Part shown: in pieces, positions 38,274 to 51,641 of the stretch | Layout of the letters: every line of letters begins with the position of its first letter | Numbering within the stretch: the first letter of the stretch is position 1 | NCBI RefSeq assembly: GCF_024497955.1 | Contig: NZ_JANHKP010000008.1 | Coordinates: forward strand, 186,001 to 250,000 | Origin: Streptomyces sp. C10-9-1 | GTDB taxonomy: Bacteria; Actinomycetota; Actinomycetes; Streptomycetales; Streptomycetaceae | Length of the DNA: 64,000 bases | Direction of reading: 5' to 3' | Notes under the pieces: generated by a model | What the model was told of the DNA's origin: nothing | Databases searched by the model: none | The model's input: the letters and a program-made list of their open reading frames with translations, nothing else | Made by a program: the position numbers and the translations under genes

Positions 38274-39245
38274 TCACGCGTCGCGGCGGCCGCGGAACCA
38301 CCGCGCCACCTCGTGGGCGTGGGTGTCCGGAGGGAAGACCGGGTAGAAGACATGCTCGATCGTGGCGCCGCGCAGGACGAGGGTGAGGCGCCGGTAGAGC
38401 GTCTGGCCGTCGGCCTCGAACGTCGGGAGCCCCAGTGCGTCGGCGAGCGTGAGCCGGGGGTCGGAGACCATCGGGTAGGGCAGGTGCAGCCGGTCCACGA
38501 GCGCTCGCTGGTAGTCGGCCCGGTCCGAGGACAGGGCCAGCACCCGGTCGACGCCCGAGGCCCTGAGGGCGTCGAGGTTGTCGCGGAAGTCGCAGGCCTC
38601 CTGGCTGCAGCCCCGGGCGCCGGGGATGTCGTTCCAGCCCTCGGGGATGTCGGCGGCCGGGTCTCCGGTGAGCGGGTACAGGAAGAGCACCCAGCGCCCT
38701 TCGGACACCGCGTCGAGGCGGATGTCGCTGCCGTCGGTGGCGGTGAAGGACAGGGCGGGAAGGGCACGGCCGGGCAGATGGGCGGCGGCGCCGTCGTCCA
38801 CCGGGGCGGGCAGGTCGGCGGGCAGGGGGTCGGCCTGGGGCAGCATCGCGTCAAGCTCCTTGGGCGGTTCGGTGGCAGTGGTGGTGGGGAAGCCTCGCCG
38901 GGCCGCCGCGTCCCTGCGGCGGATCAGCCGGTCCCGGCTGCGGGTCAGCCGGGTGACGAGCAGGTCGAGCGCGTCGATCTTCCGCTGGTAGGCGGCCAGC
39001 GACTCGGCGCAGTGGTCGCCCTCGTCATGTCCCGCGCGCAGGCAGGAGAGAAAGGGCCGGGTCTCCCCGGGGGCGAGCCCGAGCGCCCCGAGGCTGCGGA
39101 TCTCCTCCGCCAGCCTGACGTCCTCCGCGGTGTAGTCGCGGTAGCCGTTGGCCGAGCGGCCGGGGCTGATCAGTCCGCAGTCCTCGTAGTACCGCAGCGC
39201 CTTGATCGTCACTCCGGCGGCCGCTGACGCCTCACCTGCACGCAT
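38274..39245 (-). CDS. MerR regulator fused to a peroxiredoxin (PrxQ/BCP-like) domain
   Basis: 323 residues. N-terminal MerR winged helix and coiled coil (about 1-118): AGVTIKALRYYEDCGLISPGR, GYRDYTAEDVRLAEEI, RSLGALGLAPGE; Cys23, Cys68 and Cys79. C-terminal AhpC/TSA domain (about 150-320): LPALSFTATDGSDIRL, WVLFLYPLTGDP and GCSQEACDF with Cys213 and Cys218 spaced like the peroxidatic and resolving Cys of bacterioferritin comigratory protein. The fusion suggests a sensor whose own thiol-peroxidase domain reports peroxide to the DNA-binding domain. ATG 39245 has GGAGG 5 nt upstream; a GTG at 39251 is not spaced properly. Confidence 0.88.
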   Translation of the reverse strand: MRAGEASAAAGVTIKALRYYEDCGLISPGRSANGYRDYTAEDVRLAEEIRSLGALGLAPGETRPFLSCLRAGHDEGDHCAESLAAYQRKIDALDLLVTRLTRSRDRLIRRRDAAARRGFPTTTATEPPKELDAMLPQADPLPADLPAPVDDGAAAHLPGRALPALSFTATDGSDIRLDAVSEGRWVLFLYPLTGDPAADIPEGWNDIPGARGCSQEACDFRDNLDALRASGVDRVLALSSDRADYQRALVDRLHLPYPMVSDPRLTLADALGLPTFEADGQTLYRRLTLVLRGATIEHVFYPVFPPDTHAHEVARWFRGRRDA

Positions 39246-39266
39246 GGGCACCTCCTCGTCCCCCTG

Positions 39267-39298
39267 ACGCTAGACCCGGACCCCGGGGTCCGGGTCAA
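39267..39298 (-). promoter_or_regulatory. MerR-type promoter with 24-bp palindromic operator
   Basis: Minus strand: TTGACC (39298-39293), a 20-bp spacer and TAGCGT (39272-39267). The spacer lies within a perfect 24-bp palindrome (39273-39296, half-site GACCCGGACCCC). Spacers of 19-20 bp with a central palindrome are the hallmark of MerR-regulated promoters, so autoregulation by the fusion protein is likely. Confidence 0.75.
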
Positions 39299-39457
39299 GG
39301 GCGGACTGCCGGCCCCTCGGACCTCGGCTCCCGGGCGCGACCTCGAACAGCTCGGACGGACGTCCGATCCCACGCATCGATGCCTCATGCCGAGGAAATC
39401 CGACCGGCCTCGGCTTCGACCACGGAAGGAGCTTCGCGGACTACACCCGCATTGGGC

Positions 39458-40552
39458 ATGATTCCCACCGTGCATGTGGACAGGGACCATCGCGGGCGGA
39501 GAAGGTACACGCTGACGGACACAGGAAGCGGCCACGTCTGGGGCGTCTGCGCCGAGGCGGAGGGACTGTTCAGGGAACCCCGGCGTGACACGTACGAACT
39601 GTTCGATTGGGTTCCGGACGGAGCCGATGTGCGCGGCCGGGTCGGCAGCCGGGTGTGGCTGGTGCCGGAGGACGGGCCGCTCGACGCCTGGCTGCTGGAG
39701 GACGTGGAGAGCCCCGGACGGTACCCGGGAACGAGCAGCCTCGTGCTCACCGGTGTGGACGACTACGAGAGCCTGCCCGAGGGACATCAGGCTCCTGTCC
39801 GACTGCACGACGGGTACCGGTGGGTGGGCTCCTGCCGGGAGTTCGCCCGCATCCTGCCGCCCGAGCACGCCGAGCCTCCGCTCGTCCTGCGGGGGATCGC
39901 CCCGAGTGATCGGCTACGGCAGGCCCTGGCTACGGGCACCCGGCGCACGCTGGACCTGGAGGAGGTCTGGCTGGAGATACGGGACGACCGGGGCGAACCG
40001 CTCACCGACCGGCTGCTTCGCCCCACAGTCCGTACCTGGCAGCCGTCCTCCCGCGGGACGGACCTGATTGATCTGGAACTCGACGGATACCTCGCCCCCG
40101 TACCGGGGTACGCCCGGCCCATCTGGGAGCGCTGGCTTGCCGGCCCGCCGGAGGCCCCCGGCGCCTGGGCCGCGCTCGATACCCGTCAGCGTGGGGCCTG
40201 GCTCGACCTCGTCCGGGAGCGGGGCTGTCGGCTCGAACACCAGGACCGGCAGGCTGGGCAGGCGTACGAGCTGGACGGCCGGCACATCACCGATGAACCG
40301 GGCCTCTACCTGGCACTCGGCGAGGCCGTCAACGGGCCGGGCGGCTACTTCGGCGGCTGCCTGGACGCCCTCGTGGACTGTCTGCGCGGCGGCTTCGGCT
40401 ACTCCGCCCCCGCAACCTTGGTCTGGCGGGACGCTGCGACTGCGCGTGATTGCCTGTCCTGCGTCCTGGCGCCGGAGGGCGAGGAGTATGACCTGGTCGC
40501 CCTGGTGATCGAAGTCCTGACCGAGGGCGGGATGCATGTGACCTTCACGTGA
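39458..40552 (+). CDS. Protein with C-terminal barstar domain
   Basis: 364 residues from ATG 39458, or 390 from ATG 39380; neither has a clear ribosome site. The last about 100 residues form a barstar (barnase-inhibitor) domain: YELDGRHITDEPGLYLALGE, GPGGYFGGCLDALVDCLRGG, YDLVALVIEVLTEGGMHV. The N-terminal about 260 residues (from VHVDRDHRGRRRYTLTD) match no family I know. Codon bias is weaker and base composition a little less GC than neighbours, hinting at later acquisition. Barstar-like proteins neutralise RNases, but no barnase-like gene is seen nearby. Confidence 0.75.
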   Translation: MIPTVHVDRDHRGRRRYTLTDTGSGHVWGVCAEAEGLFREPRRDTYELFDWVPDGADVRGRVGSRVWLVPEDGPLDAWLLEDVESPGRYPGTSSLVLTGVDDYESLPEGHQAPVRLHDGYRWVGSCREFARILPPEHAEPPLVLRGIAPSDRLRQALATGTRRTLDLEEVWLEIRDDRGEPLTDRLLRPTVRTWQPSSRGTDLIDLELDGYLAPVPGYARPIWERWLAGPPEAPGAWAALDTRQRGAWLDLVRERGCRLEHQDRQAGQAYELDGRHITDEPGLYLALGEAVNGPGGYFGGCLDALVDCLRGGFGYSAPATLVWRDAATARDCLSCVLAPEGEEYDLVALVIEVLTEGGMHVTFT

Positions 40553-40724
40553 GAATGGCCGCCACCCCGGTGGGGACCCGCTCTTCACGCTCTCGGTCGA
40601 GGTCTTCGGATAAAGGCCGCACGGTGGAGGGACGGGGCCGATGCCCTGCCTGCCGTCCGAGCTGTTCGGACCCGCCGGATCGGCTGCACAGTCCCACCGC
40701 CTCCGCGTACGAGCGCCGGAGCGC
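40553..40724. other. Intergenic region between barstar gene and argC promoter
   Basis: Slightly AT-richer than average; no gene found. It contains no obvious terminator for the barstar gene apart from small hairpins. Confidence 0.35.
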
Positions 40725-42951
<2,227 letters not shown>

Positions 42952-42955
<4 letters not shown>

Positions 42956-43857
42956 GCAGCGCCACGCGGAAGCACACCGCGCTCCCGAAGGCCCAGATCC
43001 TCATCGAGGCCCTGCCCTGGCTGACCCGCCACCACGGCAGGACCGTCGTCATCAAGTTCGGCGGCAACGCCATGGTCGACGAGGAGCTCAAGGCGGCCTT
43101 CGCCCAGGACGTCGTCTTCCTGCGCCACGCCGGGCTCCGGCCCGTCGTCGTGCACGGCGGCGGCCCGCAGATCTCCGCCGCCCTCGACCGGCACGGGCTG
43201 GTGAGCGAGTTCAAGGCCGGGCTGCGCGTCACCACGCCCGAGGCCATGGACGTGGTCCGGATGGTGCTGGCCGGCCAGGTGCAGCGCGAGCTGGTCGGCC
43301 TGCTCAACGAGCACGGGCCGCTCGCCGTCGGACTCACCGGCGAGGACGCCTGCACCATCACGGCCACCAAGCACCGGCCGCGCATCGACGGAGAGCTCGT
43401 CGACATCGGGCGCGTCGGGGAGATCACCGCCATCGACACCGGCGCGATCCAGGCGCTGCTCGCCGACGGCCGTATCCCGGTCGTCTCGTCCATCGCCCGC
43501 TCCGAGGACGACGGGCACGTCTACAACGTCAACGCCGACACGGCCGCCGCGGCGCTGGCCGCGGCGCTGGGCGCCGAGACGCTGATGGTGCTCACGGACG
43601 TCGAGGGCCTCTACGAGGACTGGCCCAACAGCGACGAGGTGATCAGCCGCCTCACCGCCACCGAGCTGGAGAAGCTCCTCCCGGAGCTCTCCAGCGGCAT
43701 GGCACCCAAGATGGAGGGCTGCCTCCACGCCGTCCGCAACGGCGTCACCACCGCCCGCGTCATCGACGGGCGGGTGCAGCACTCGATCCTGCTGGAGATC
43801 TTCACCGACGAGGGAATCGGCACCATGGTGGTGCCGGACGGACAGGGGGAGCAGTGA
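42952..43857 (+). CDS. argB: Acetylglutamate kinase
   Basis: 301 residues. [12 protein letters not shown] (phosphate loop), [32 protein letters not shown] and LTDVEGLY are the amino-acid-kinase motifs. The N-terminal helix ([19 protein letters not shown]) is the extension typical of arginine-inhibited hexameric enzymes. It phosphorylates N-acetylglutamate. Starts within the argJ stop and ends within the argD start. Confidence 0.97.
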
Positions 43858-45062
43858 CCGCCGAGCAGCAGGACACCGCCGTCGGCGCACGGTGGGGGAA
43901 GGTGATGGCCGACACCTACGGCACCCCGGGGCTCGCGCTCGTGCGCGGCGAGGGCGCCTCGCTCTGGGACGAGGACGGCAACCGCTACACCGACTTCGTC
44001 GGAGGCATCGCCGTCAACGCCCTCGGCCACGCCCACCCGGCGGTCGTCGAGGCCGTCTCCCGCCAGGCCGCCACCCTCGGCCACGTCTCCAACCTCTACG
44101 CGGCCGAGCCGCCGGTGGCGCTGGCCGAGCGGCTGGTGCGGCTGCTGGGCCGTCCCGGCAGGGTCTACTTCTGCAACTCCGGTGCCGAGGCCAACGAGGC
44201 GGCGTTCAAGATCGGCCGGCTGACCGGACGGCGCCACATGGTGGCCACCGAGGGCGGCTTCCACGGCCGGACGACGGGCGCCCTCGCCCTCACCGGCCAG
44301 CCCGGCAAGCGGGACCCCTTCCTGCCGCTGCCCGGCGAGGTCACCCATGTGCCCTACGGGGACGCCGACGCCCTGCGCGCCGTGGTCACCGAGGAGACCG
44401 CGCTCGTGGTCGTCGAGCCGATCCAGGGGGAGAACGGCGTCGTCGTCCCCCCGCCCGGCTATCTGGAGGCGGCGCGGGAGATCACCCGGGCCACCGGCAC
44501 CCTCCTCGTCCTGGACGAGGTGCAGACCGGCATCGGGCGCACCGGCCAGTGGTTCCGCTTCCAGGCCCACCAGGGAGTCGAGCCGGACGTCGTGACGCTG
44601 GCGAAGGGGCTGGGCGGGGGGCTGCCGATCGGCGCCACCGTCGCCTTCGGCCCCGCCGCGGACCTGCTGCGCCCCGGCCACCACGGCTCGACGTTCGGCG
44701 GCAACCCCATCGCCTGCGCCGCCGGGATCGCCGTGATCGACACCCTCGCCGAGGGCGGTGTCCTCGACCAGGTGAAGCGCCTGGGCGAGAAGCTGCGGGA
44801 CGGAATCGAGTCCCTGGGGCACCCGCTGGTCTCCCATGTCCGCGGCAGCGGCCTGCTGCTGGGTATCGTGCTCACCGGGCCGTACGCACCCCGGGTGCAG
44901 CAGGCGGCCCAGGGTGCCGGTTTCCTGGTGAACGCCCCCGCCCCCGATGTCGTCCGGCTGATGCCGCCACTGGTCATCGGTGACGCCGAGGCAGACGCGT
45001 TCCTCGGGGCCCTTCCGGCCATCCTCGACGCGAGCAAGGGTGAAGGACGAGCCGAAGAGTGA
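43854..45062 (+). CDS. argD: Acetylornithine aminotransferase
   Basis: 402 residues, GTG start overlapping the argB stop. Class III aminotransferase with [29 protein letters not shown] and PLP-binding Lys251 in [14 protein letters not shown]. It converts N-acetylglutamate semialdehyde to N-acetylornithine. The argR ATG follows 7 bp after the stop, so argCJBDR is one transcript. Confidence 0.97.
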   Translation: MTAEQQDTAVGARWGKVMADTYGTPGLALVRGEGASLWDEDGNRYTDFVGGIAVNALGHAHPAVVEAVSRQAATLGHVSNLYAAEPPVALAERLVRLLGRPGRVYFCNSGAEANEAAFKIGRLTGRRHMVATEGGFHGRTTGALALTGQPGKRDPFLPLPGEVTHVPYGDADALRAVVTEETALVVVEPIQGENGVVVPPPGYLEAAREITRATGTLLVLDEVQTGIGRTGQWFRFQAHQGVEPDVVTLAKGLGGGLPIGATVAFGPAADLLRPGHHGSTFGGNPIACAAGIAVIDTLAEGGVLDQVKRLGEKLRDGIESLGHPLVSHVRGSGLLLGIVLTGPYAPRVQQAAQGAGFLVNAPAPDVVRLMPPLVIGDAEADAFLGALPAILDASKGEGRAEE

Positions 45063-45069
45063 GACGACG

Positions 45070-45606
45070 ATGACCGAGGGCCAGGAGACCGAGCACGGCG
45101 GCCCGGCCGTACCGCAGACCCGCACCGCCCGCCACCGCCGGATCGTGGACATCCTCAACCGGCAACCGGTGCGCTCCCAGAGCCAGTTGGCCAGGCTTCT
45201 CGCGGACAACGGGCTGAGCGTCACCCAGGCGACGCTCTCCCGGGACCTCGACGAGCTGGGCGCGGTGAAGATCCGCAACACGGGCGGCGAGCTGATCTAC
45301 GCGGTCCCCAGCGAGGGCGGCTTCCGCACCCCGCAGGCCCCGCTGGGGGAGTCCGCCAAGGAGGAGCGTATGCGGCGCCTCTCCGGTGAACTCCTCATCT
45401 CCGCGGAGGCGTCGGCGAACCTGGTGGTGCTGCGGACGCCGCCGGGTGCGGCGCAGTTCCTGGCCTCGGCCATCGACCAGGCCGAACTCCACGACGTCCT
45501 CGGCACGATCGCCGGGGACGACACCCTGATGCTGATCAGCAGGGACCCGGTGGGCGGCCAGGCGCTGGCCGACCATCTGCTGCGGCTCGCGCAGAACGAC
45601 CGCTGA
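45070..45606 (+). CDS. argR: Arginine repressor
   Basis: 178 residues. N-terminal winged helix ([40 protein letters not shown]), then the C-terminal hexamerisation and arginine-binding domain ([25 protein letters not shown] with GDDT as the ligand loop). It binds the ARG boxes before argC and argG when arginine is high. Being the last gene of the argC transcript, it represses its own synthesis. First 20 residues are variable. Confidence 0.96.
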   Translation: MTEGQETEHGGPAVPQTRTARHRRIVDILNRQPVRSQSQLARLLADNGLSVTQATLSRDLDELGAVKIRNTGGELIYAVPSEGGFRTPQAPLGESAKEERMRRLSGELLISAEASANLVVLRTPPGAAQFLASAIDQAELHDVLGTIAGDDTLMLISRDPVGGQALADHLLRLAQNDR

Positions 45607-45693
45607 GGCGGGCCGGGACGGGCCGGGGCGCCACGGCGGCCCCGCCCCGCCCGGCGGTGCCGGCCTCCGCGGCCCGGCGGGAGCCGCGTCCCG

Positions 45694-46305
45694 TCAGCTC
45701 CCCCCGGTGCCGCCGCCCGTGTCCGTGCGCGGCGGCAGTGGCAGGGGCAGTGCGGGGAGGCCGTCCAGGCTCACCCCGACGTGGTCCTTCTTCTCGCAGT
45801 AGGCCGCGAACTCCTCCTCGGACTTCCGCCCGAAGTACTCGGCGTGCTGGGTGCGCTCCCCGGTGTACTCCATGAACGGGACGGCGAAGCCGCAGGCGTC
45901 GGAGACCCGCACCGCGCGCACCACGACCACCGCCCGGGCGCCGGGCCCGTCGGCCTGGGCGAAGCGGCCGATCCACTCGCCCCACCGCGGGTCGTCCCGG
46001 AGCACCACCTCGCCCCGGCCGTGCACCCGCAGCACCTTCGGCGGCCCGGAGAACGCGCACCACATCAGGGTGATCCGCCCGTTGCCGGGCTCCCGGACAT
46101 GGGCGAGCGTCTCCGCGCTGCTGCCGCCGAAGTCGAGGTAGGCGAGCGTCGTGGCGTCCACCACGATCAGCGACCCCGCTCTCCCCTTCGGCGAGACGTT
46201 GACATGGCCGTCCCCCGTCAGCGGTGCGGTCGCGGTGAAGAACACCGGCTGCTCCTCGATGAATGCACGGATCCGGCCCTCGATGCGTTCGTACGTCTTC
46301 CCCAT
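45694..46305 (-). CDS. Pyridoxamine 5'-phosphate oxidase-like flavin/F420-fold protein
   Basis: About 203 residues. MGKTYERIEGRIRAFIEEQP, PVFFTATAPLTGDGHVNVSPKG in parts, LDFGGSSAETLAHVREPGN and RITLMWCAFSGPPKVLRVHG match the split-barrel PNPOx-like family. Members bind FMN, F420 or haem. Role unknown. ATG 46305 fits the conserved N-terminus; an in-frame ATG at 46323 is the alternative. It points away from argG, sharing the divergent control region. Confidence 0.8.
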   Translation of the reverse strand: MGKTYERIEGRIRAFIEEQPVFFTATAPLTGDGHVNVSPKGRAGSLIVVDATTLAYLDFGGSSAETLAHVREPGNGRITLMWCAFSGPPKVLRVHGRGEVVLRDDPRWGEWIGRFAQADGPGARAVVVVRAVRVSDACGFAVPFMEYTGERTQHAEYFGRKSEEEFAAYCEKKDHVGVSLDGLPALPLPLPPRTDTGGGTGGS

Positions 46306-46470
46306 ACGGCGATTGTCCGCCATGGCCCCGCGCCCCCGGCGGGGTGCCCCCGGCACGGCAGCGGGGGTGGCTTTCGGGTGCCGGCGGATGGGGGCCGGGC
46401 TCCCGGTGGGCCGGGGAGGATCGGGGAGCCCGGGCCATGCATACACGCTGACCTGCGCATTCACCGCCGA

Positions 46471-46522
46471 TTGACAAAACATACGGTCCACTGCATAGTT
46501 ATACCCATCAGTGAATGCATCC
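46471..46522 (+). promoter_or_regulatory. argG promoter with ARG-box-like sites
   Basis: TTGACA (46471-46476), 17-bp spacer, CATAGT (46494-46499). ACTGCATAGTTATACCCA (46490-46507) and ATCAGTGAATGCATCC (46507-46522) resemble ARG boxes and cover the -10 and the transcript start. Independent ArgR control of argGH is therefore expected. Confidence 0.7.
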
Positions 46523-46535
46523 TAAGGAGAAACCC

Positions 46536-47729
46536 GTGACCGAGCGCGTCGTACTCGCCTATTCGGGCGGCCTGGACACCTCCGTCGCCATCGGCTGGAT
46601 CGCCGAGGAGACGGGCGCCGAGGTCATCGCCGTTGCCGTGGACGTCGGCCAGGGCGGCGAGGACCTGGACGTCATCCGCAAGCGCGCGCTCGCCTGCGGT
46701 GCGGTCGAGGCCGAGGTCGCGGATGCCAAGGACGAGTTCGCCGAGGAGTACTGCCTCCCCGCGATCAAGGCCAACGCCCTCTACATGGACCGCTACCCGC
46801 TGGTCTCGGCGCTCTCCCGGCCGACCATCGTCAAGCACCTCGTCGCGGCGGCCAAGAAGCACGGCGCCGACACCGTGGCCCACGGCTGCACCGGCAAGGG
46901 CAACGACCAGGTGCGGTTCGAGGCCGGCATCGTCGCCCTCGCCCCGGACCTGAAGTGCATCGCCCCCGTCCGGGACTACGCGATGACCCGGGACAAGGCC
47001 ATCGCCTTCTGCGAGGCGAAGGAACTGCCCATCGCGACGTCCAAGAAGTCCCCCTACTCGATCGACCAGAACGTCTTCGGGCGCGCCGTCGAGACCGGGT
47101 TCCTGGAGGACATCTGGAACGCGCCGATCGAGGACATCTACGAGTACACCTCCAACCCGGCCGCCCCGCGGGAGGCCGACGAGGTGGTCATCTCCTTCAA
47201 GGCCGGCGTCCCCGTCGCCGTCGACGGCAAGCCCGTCACCGTCCTCCAGGCCATCCAGCAGCTCAACGAGCGGGCCGGCGCCCAGGGCGTCGGACGGATC
47301 GACATGGTCGAGGACCGGCTCGTCGGCATCAAGTCCCGCGAGGTCTACGAGGCCCCCGGAGCCATCGCGCTCATCACCGCCCACCAGGAGCTGGAGAACG
47401 TCACCGTCGAGCGCGAACTCGCCCGGTACAAGCGGCAGGTCGAGCAGCGCTGGGGCGAGCTGGTCTACGACGGCCTGTGGTTCTCCCCCCTCAAGCGGGC
47501 GCTGGACGGCTTCATCGACGAGGCCAGCGAGCACGTCACCGGCGACGTCCGGATGACGCTGCACGGCGGCCGTGCCGTGGTCACCGGCCGCCGGTCCGAG
47601 CAGTCGCTCTACGACTTCAACCTCGCCACCTACGACACCGGCGACACCTTCGACCAGTCGAAGGCCCAGGGCTTCATCGAGATCTTCGGCCTCTCGCAGA
47701 AGATCGCCGCCAAGCGGGACCTCGCGTAA
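46536..47729 (+). CDS. argG: Argininosuccinate synthase
   Basis: 397 residues. ATP pyrophosphatase loop [15 protein letters not shown], then [40 protein letters not shown] and [12 protein letters not shown]. It joins citrulline and aspartate. GTG 46536 is set by AAGGAGA 6 nt upstream; an ATG at 46515 would add seven residues but lacks a site. In S. coelicolor argG is, as I recall, far away; here it precedes argH as in S. clavuligerus. Confidence 0.97.
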   Translation: MTERVVLAYSGGLDTSVAIGWIAEETGAEVIAVAVDVGQGGEDLDVIRKRALACGAVEAEVADAKDEFAEEYCLPAIKANALYMDRYPLVSALSRPTIVKHLVAAAKKHGADTVAHGCTGKGNDQVRFEAGIVALAPDLKCIAPVRDYAMTRDKAIAFCEAKELPIATSKKSPYSIDQNVFGRAVETGFLEDIWNAPIEDIYEYTSNPAAPREADEVVISFKAGVPVAVDGKPVTVLQAIQQLNERAGAQGVGRIDMVEDRLVGIKSREVYEAPGAIALITAHQELENVTVERELARYKRQVEQRWGELVYDGLWFSPLKRALDGFIDEASEHVTGDVRMTLHGGRAVVTGRRSEQSLYDFNLATYDTGDTFDQSKAQGFIEIFGLSQKIAAKRDLA

Positions 47730-49262
<1,533 letters not shown>

Positions 49263-49276
49263 CCCGCCGCACCCCG

Positions 49277-49305
49277 ACCGCCCCCGCCCTGACGGCGGGG
49301 GCGGT
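49277..49305 (+). terminator. argH terminator
   Basis: Perfect 12-bp stem (49277-49288 with 49294-49305), loop CTGAC, followed by TTCC. Confidence 0.85.
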
Positions 49306-49395
49306 TTCCGTGTGCCCGGGGCCGGTTTCGCGCCGCGTGCGACGTCCGCGCCGGGTGGCGCGGCCGGAGCCCCGCAAGGGACTCTCCTATATTGA

Positions 49396-49415
49396 ATGAG
49401 ACATCTGTGTCTCAT
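49396..49415. promoter_or_regulatory. TetR operator, perfect 20-bp palindrome
   Basis: ATGAGACA, four bases, TGTCTCAT. It lies 18 bp before the TetR ATG, and TACGCT (49422-49427) is a likely -10, so a bound repressor would block the TetR-MFS transcript. The ATG follows the -10 by 6 bp without a ribosome site, suggesting a leaderless message. Confidence 0.75.
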
Positions 49416-49433
49416 GTGGGGTACGCTTGTTTC

Positions 49434-49985
49434 ATGGCCATGGATCGAGAACAGGTGCTGCGCGATGCCGCCGCCCTGCTGTCCCGGAAGTCGACCGCCA
49501 CGATGGACGAGGTCGCCCGGGCGGCGGGCGTCGGCCGGGCCACCCTGCACCGCCACTTCGCCGGCCGGGACGCGCTGGTGCGGGCCCTGGAGGAGCTGGG
49601 CATCCAGGAGCTGGAGGCCGCGCTCGCCCGCGCCCGCCTCGACGAGGGCGGCGGCGCCGACGCGCTGCGCCGGCTCGTCGCCGAGGCCCAGCCCTCCGCC
49701 GACCTGCTGGCGTTCCTCTACACGGAGAACCAGCTCTTCGAGGGGGACCAGGTCAACGCGGGCTGGGCGCGGCTCGACGCCCGCATCTCGGCCTTCTTCC
49801 GGCAGGGGCAGGAGCGCGGCGAGTTCCGCATCGACCTCAGCCCCGCATGGCTCACCGAGGCCCTCTACGCGCTCATCGGGGCGTGCGCCTGGGCCGTCAT
49901 GGACGGCCGGGTGGCCAAGAACGACTTTTCCCTCATGACCGCCGAGCTGATCCTCGGCGGCGTCCGACGGAGTGTGGAGACATGA
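49434..49985 (+). CDS. TetR-family repressor
   Basis: 183 residues. Helix-turn-helix [21 protein letters not shown] with the usual C-terminal ligand domain. ATG 49434 is preferred because the perfect operator and -10 lie directly upstream; a start at 49392 would put the operator inside the gene. It overlaps the MFS gene by 4 bp, a classical drug-responsive repressor-pump operon. Confidence 0.9.
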   Translation: MAMDREQVLRDAAALLSRKSTATMDEVARAAGVGRATLHRHFAGRDALVRALEELGIQELEAALARARLDEGGGADALRRLVAEAQPSADLLAFLYTENQLFEGDQVNAGWARLDARISAFFRQGQERGEFRIDLSPAWLTEALYALIGACAWAVMDGRVAKNDFSLMTAELILGGVRRSVET

Positions 49986-51526
49986 GCAGCACCATCCGGC
50001 CCGCGACCGGGGCGGACGAGACCCTGTACCGGCCCGGCCGCTGGCTGGCGCTCTCGGTCCTCGTCCTGGCCGTCCTGCTGGTGGCGGTCGACGCCACCGT
50101 CCTCGGCCTCGCCACGCCGTTCCTCAGCGAGGACCTGGAGCCGACCGGCAACCAGCTGCTGTGGATCGGCGACGTGTACTCCTTCGTGATCGCCGGGCTG
50201 CTGGTGTCCATGGGCAGCCTCGGCGACCGCATCGGCCGCAAGAAGCTGCTGCTCACCGGCGCCGTGGCCTTCGGTGCGGTGTCCGTGCTGAACGCCTACG
50301 CGAGCACACCCGAGACGATGATCGTGGCCCGTGCGCTGCTCGGGGTCGCCGGTGCCACCCTGATGCCCTCCACGCTCGCCCTGATCCGGAACATCTTCCA
50401 CGACCCGCGGGAGCGCAGCATCGCCATCGGCATCTGGGGTGCCATGGCCTCGGCGGGCGCCGCTGTCGGCCCCGTCGTCGGCGGCTTCCTGCTGGAGCAC
50501 TTCTGGTGGGGATCGGTGTTCCTGATCAACCTGCCGGTGATGGCGGTGCTCGTGGTCGTCGGCGTGAGGCTGCTGCCCGAGTCGAAGAACCCCGCCCCCG
50601 GTCCCTGGGACCTGCCGAGCGTCGGCCTGTCCCTGGTCGGCATGGTCGCCGTCGTGTACGCGATCAAGGAAGCGGCGAGCCACGGCCCCGGCGCGGTGGC
50701 CGGTGCCGCCGCCGTGGTCGGTGTGCTGGCCCTGTACGGCTTCGTGAGGCGTCAGCTGACGCTCACCTCCCCGCTGCTGGACATGAGGCTGTTCCGCCAC
50801 CGCGGCTTCTCGGGCGCGGTCCTCGCCGACCTGCTGACCATCCTCGGCCTGTCCGGACTGGTCTTCTTCCTCTCCCAGTTCCTCCAGCTCGTCCAGGAGC
50901 GGCGCCCGTTGGAGGCGGGGCTGGCCGAACTGCCCGCCGCGCTCGGCGCCGTGGTCACCGGCCTGGTGGCGGGGACCGTGGCCCGCAGGTTCTCCGTGCG
51001 CTCCGTCGTCGCGGGCGGCCTGGCCGCGGTCGGCCTCGCACTGGCCGTCCTGACCGTCGTCGACCGTTCGACGGGCTACCCGCTGCTCGGCGCGGCGCTG
51101 CTGGTCGTCGGTGCCGGGGCGGGGTTCTCGTTCACCGTCACCGCCGACGTGATCCTCTCCAGCGTCCCCAAGGAGCAGGCCGGTTCCGCCTCCGCGGTCT
51201 CCGAGACGGCCTACGAACTGGGCGCGGCGCTCGGTATCGCCCTGCTGGGCTCGGTGGTCACCGGTGTCTACCGCGGCTTCCCGATACCCGAGGGCGTCCC
51301 CGGCCAGGCGGCCCGGGCCGCCCACGAATCGCTCGGCGGCGCCGTGGAGGTGGCCGGCAGCCTGCCCGGGGACCAGGCGGGCGCCCTGGTGGCCGCGGCC
51401 CAGGACTCCTTCACCGAGGGACTGCGCCTCGCCGCGGGGGTGGGGGCCGCCGTGCTCCTGGCCACCGCGGTCGCCGCCTGGTTCCTGCTGCGCGGCCAGC
51501 GGCTGGAGGAGCGCGCCGGGCACTGA
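49982..51526 (+). CDS. DHA2-family (14-helix) MFS drug exporter
   Basis: 514 residues with fourteen hydrophobic segments. [48 protein letters not shown] (motif A) in parts and [19 protein letters not shown] resemble SmvA/QacA-type pumps of quaternary ammonium and other cationic drugs. Asp in the first helix (VAVDATV) is typical of cation-exporting members. Proton-driven. ATG within the TetR stop. Confidence 0.9.
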   Translation: MSSTIRPATGADETLYRPGRWLALSVLVLAVLLVAVDATVLGLATPFLSEDLEPTGNQLLWIGDVYSFVIAGLLVSMGSLGDRIGRKKLLLTGAVAFGAVSVLNAYASTPETMIVARALLGVAGATLMPSTLALIRNIFHDPRERSIAIGIWGAMASAGAAVGPVVGGFLLEHFWWGSVFLINLPVMAVLVVVGVRLLPESKNPAPGPWDLPSVGLSLVGMVAVVYAIKEAASHGPGAVAGAAAVVGVLALYGFVRRQLTLTSPLLDMRLFRHRGFSGAVLADLLTILGLSGLVFFLSQFLQLVQERRPLEAGLAELPAALGAVVTGLVAGTVARRFSVRSVVAGGLAAVGLALAVLTVVDRSTGYPLLGAALLVVGAGAGFSFTVTADVILSSVPKEQAGSASAVSETAYELGAALGIALLGSVVTGVYRGFPIPEGVPGQAARAAHESLGGAVEVAGSLPGDQAGALVAAAQDSFTEGLRLAAGVGAAVLLATAVAAWFLLRGQRLEERAGH

Positions 51527-51553
51527 GCCGCGGCCCCGGGCACGGGGCGGTAA

Positions 51554-51601
51554 ACGACGGCGCCAGGCCGGGGCGGATCCGCCCCGGCCTGGCGCCGTCG
51601 T
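51554..51601. terminator. 48-bp perfect palindrome, bidirectional terminator
   Basis: The two 24-base halves are exact reverse complements (centre between 51577 and 51578; a 22-bp stem with a GATC loop). It separates the convergent MFS and acyltransferase genes, 28 and 41 bp from their stops. Confidence 0.85.
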
Positions 51602-51641
51602 CTACCGCGGCCCGTCCCGCGGATCCGCCGGACGGGCGGCC

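Noticed and set aside
49392..49433. TetR start at ATG 49392
   Set aside because: It would place the perfect operator and the -10 element inside the coding sequence.
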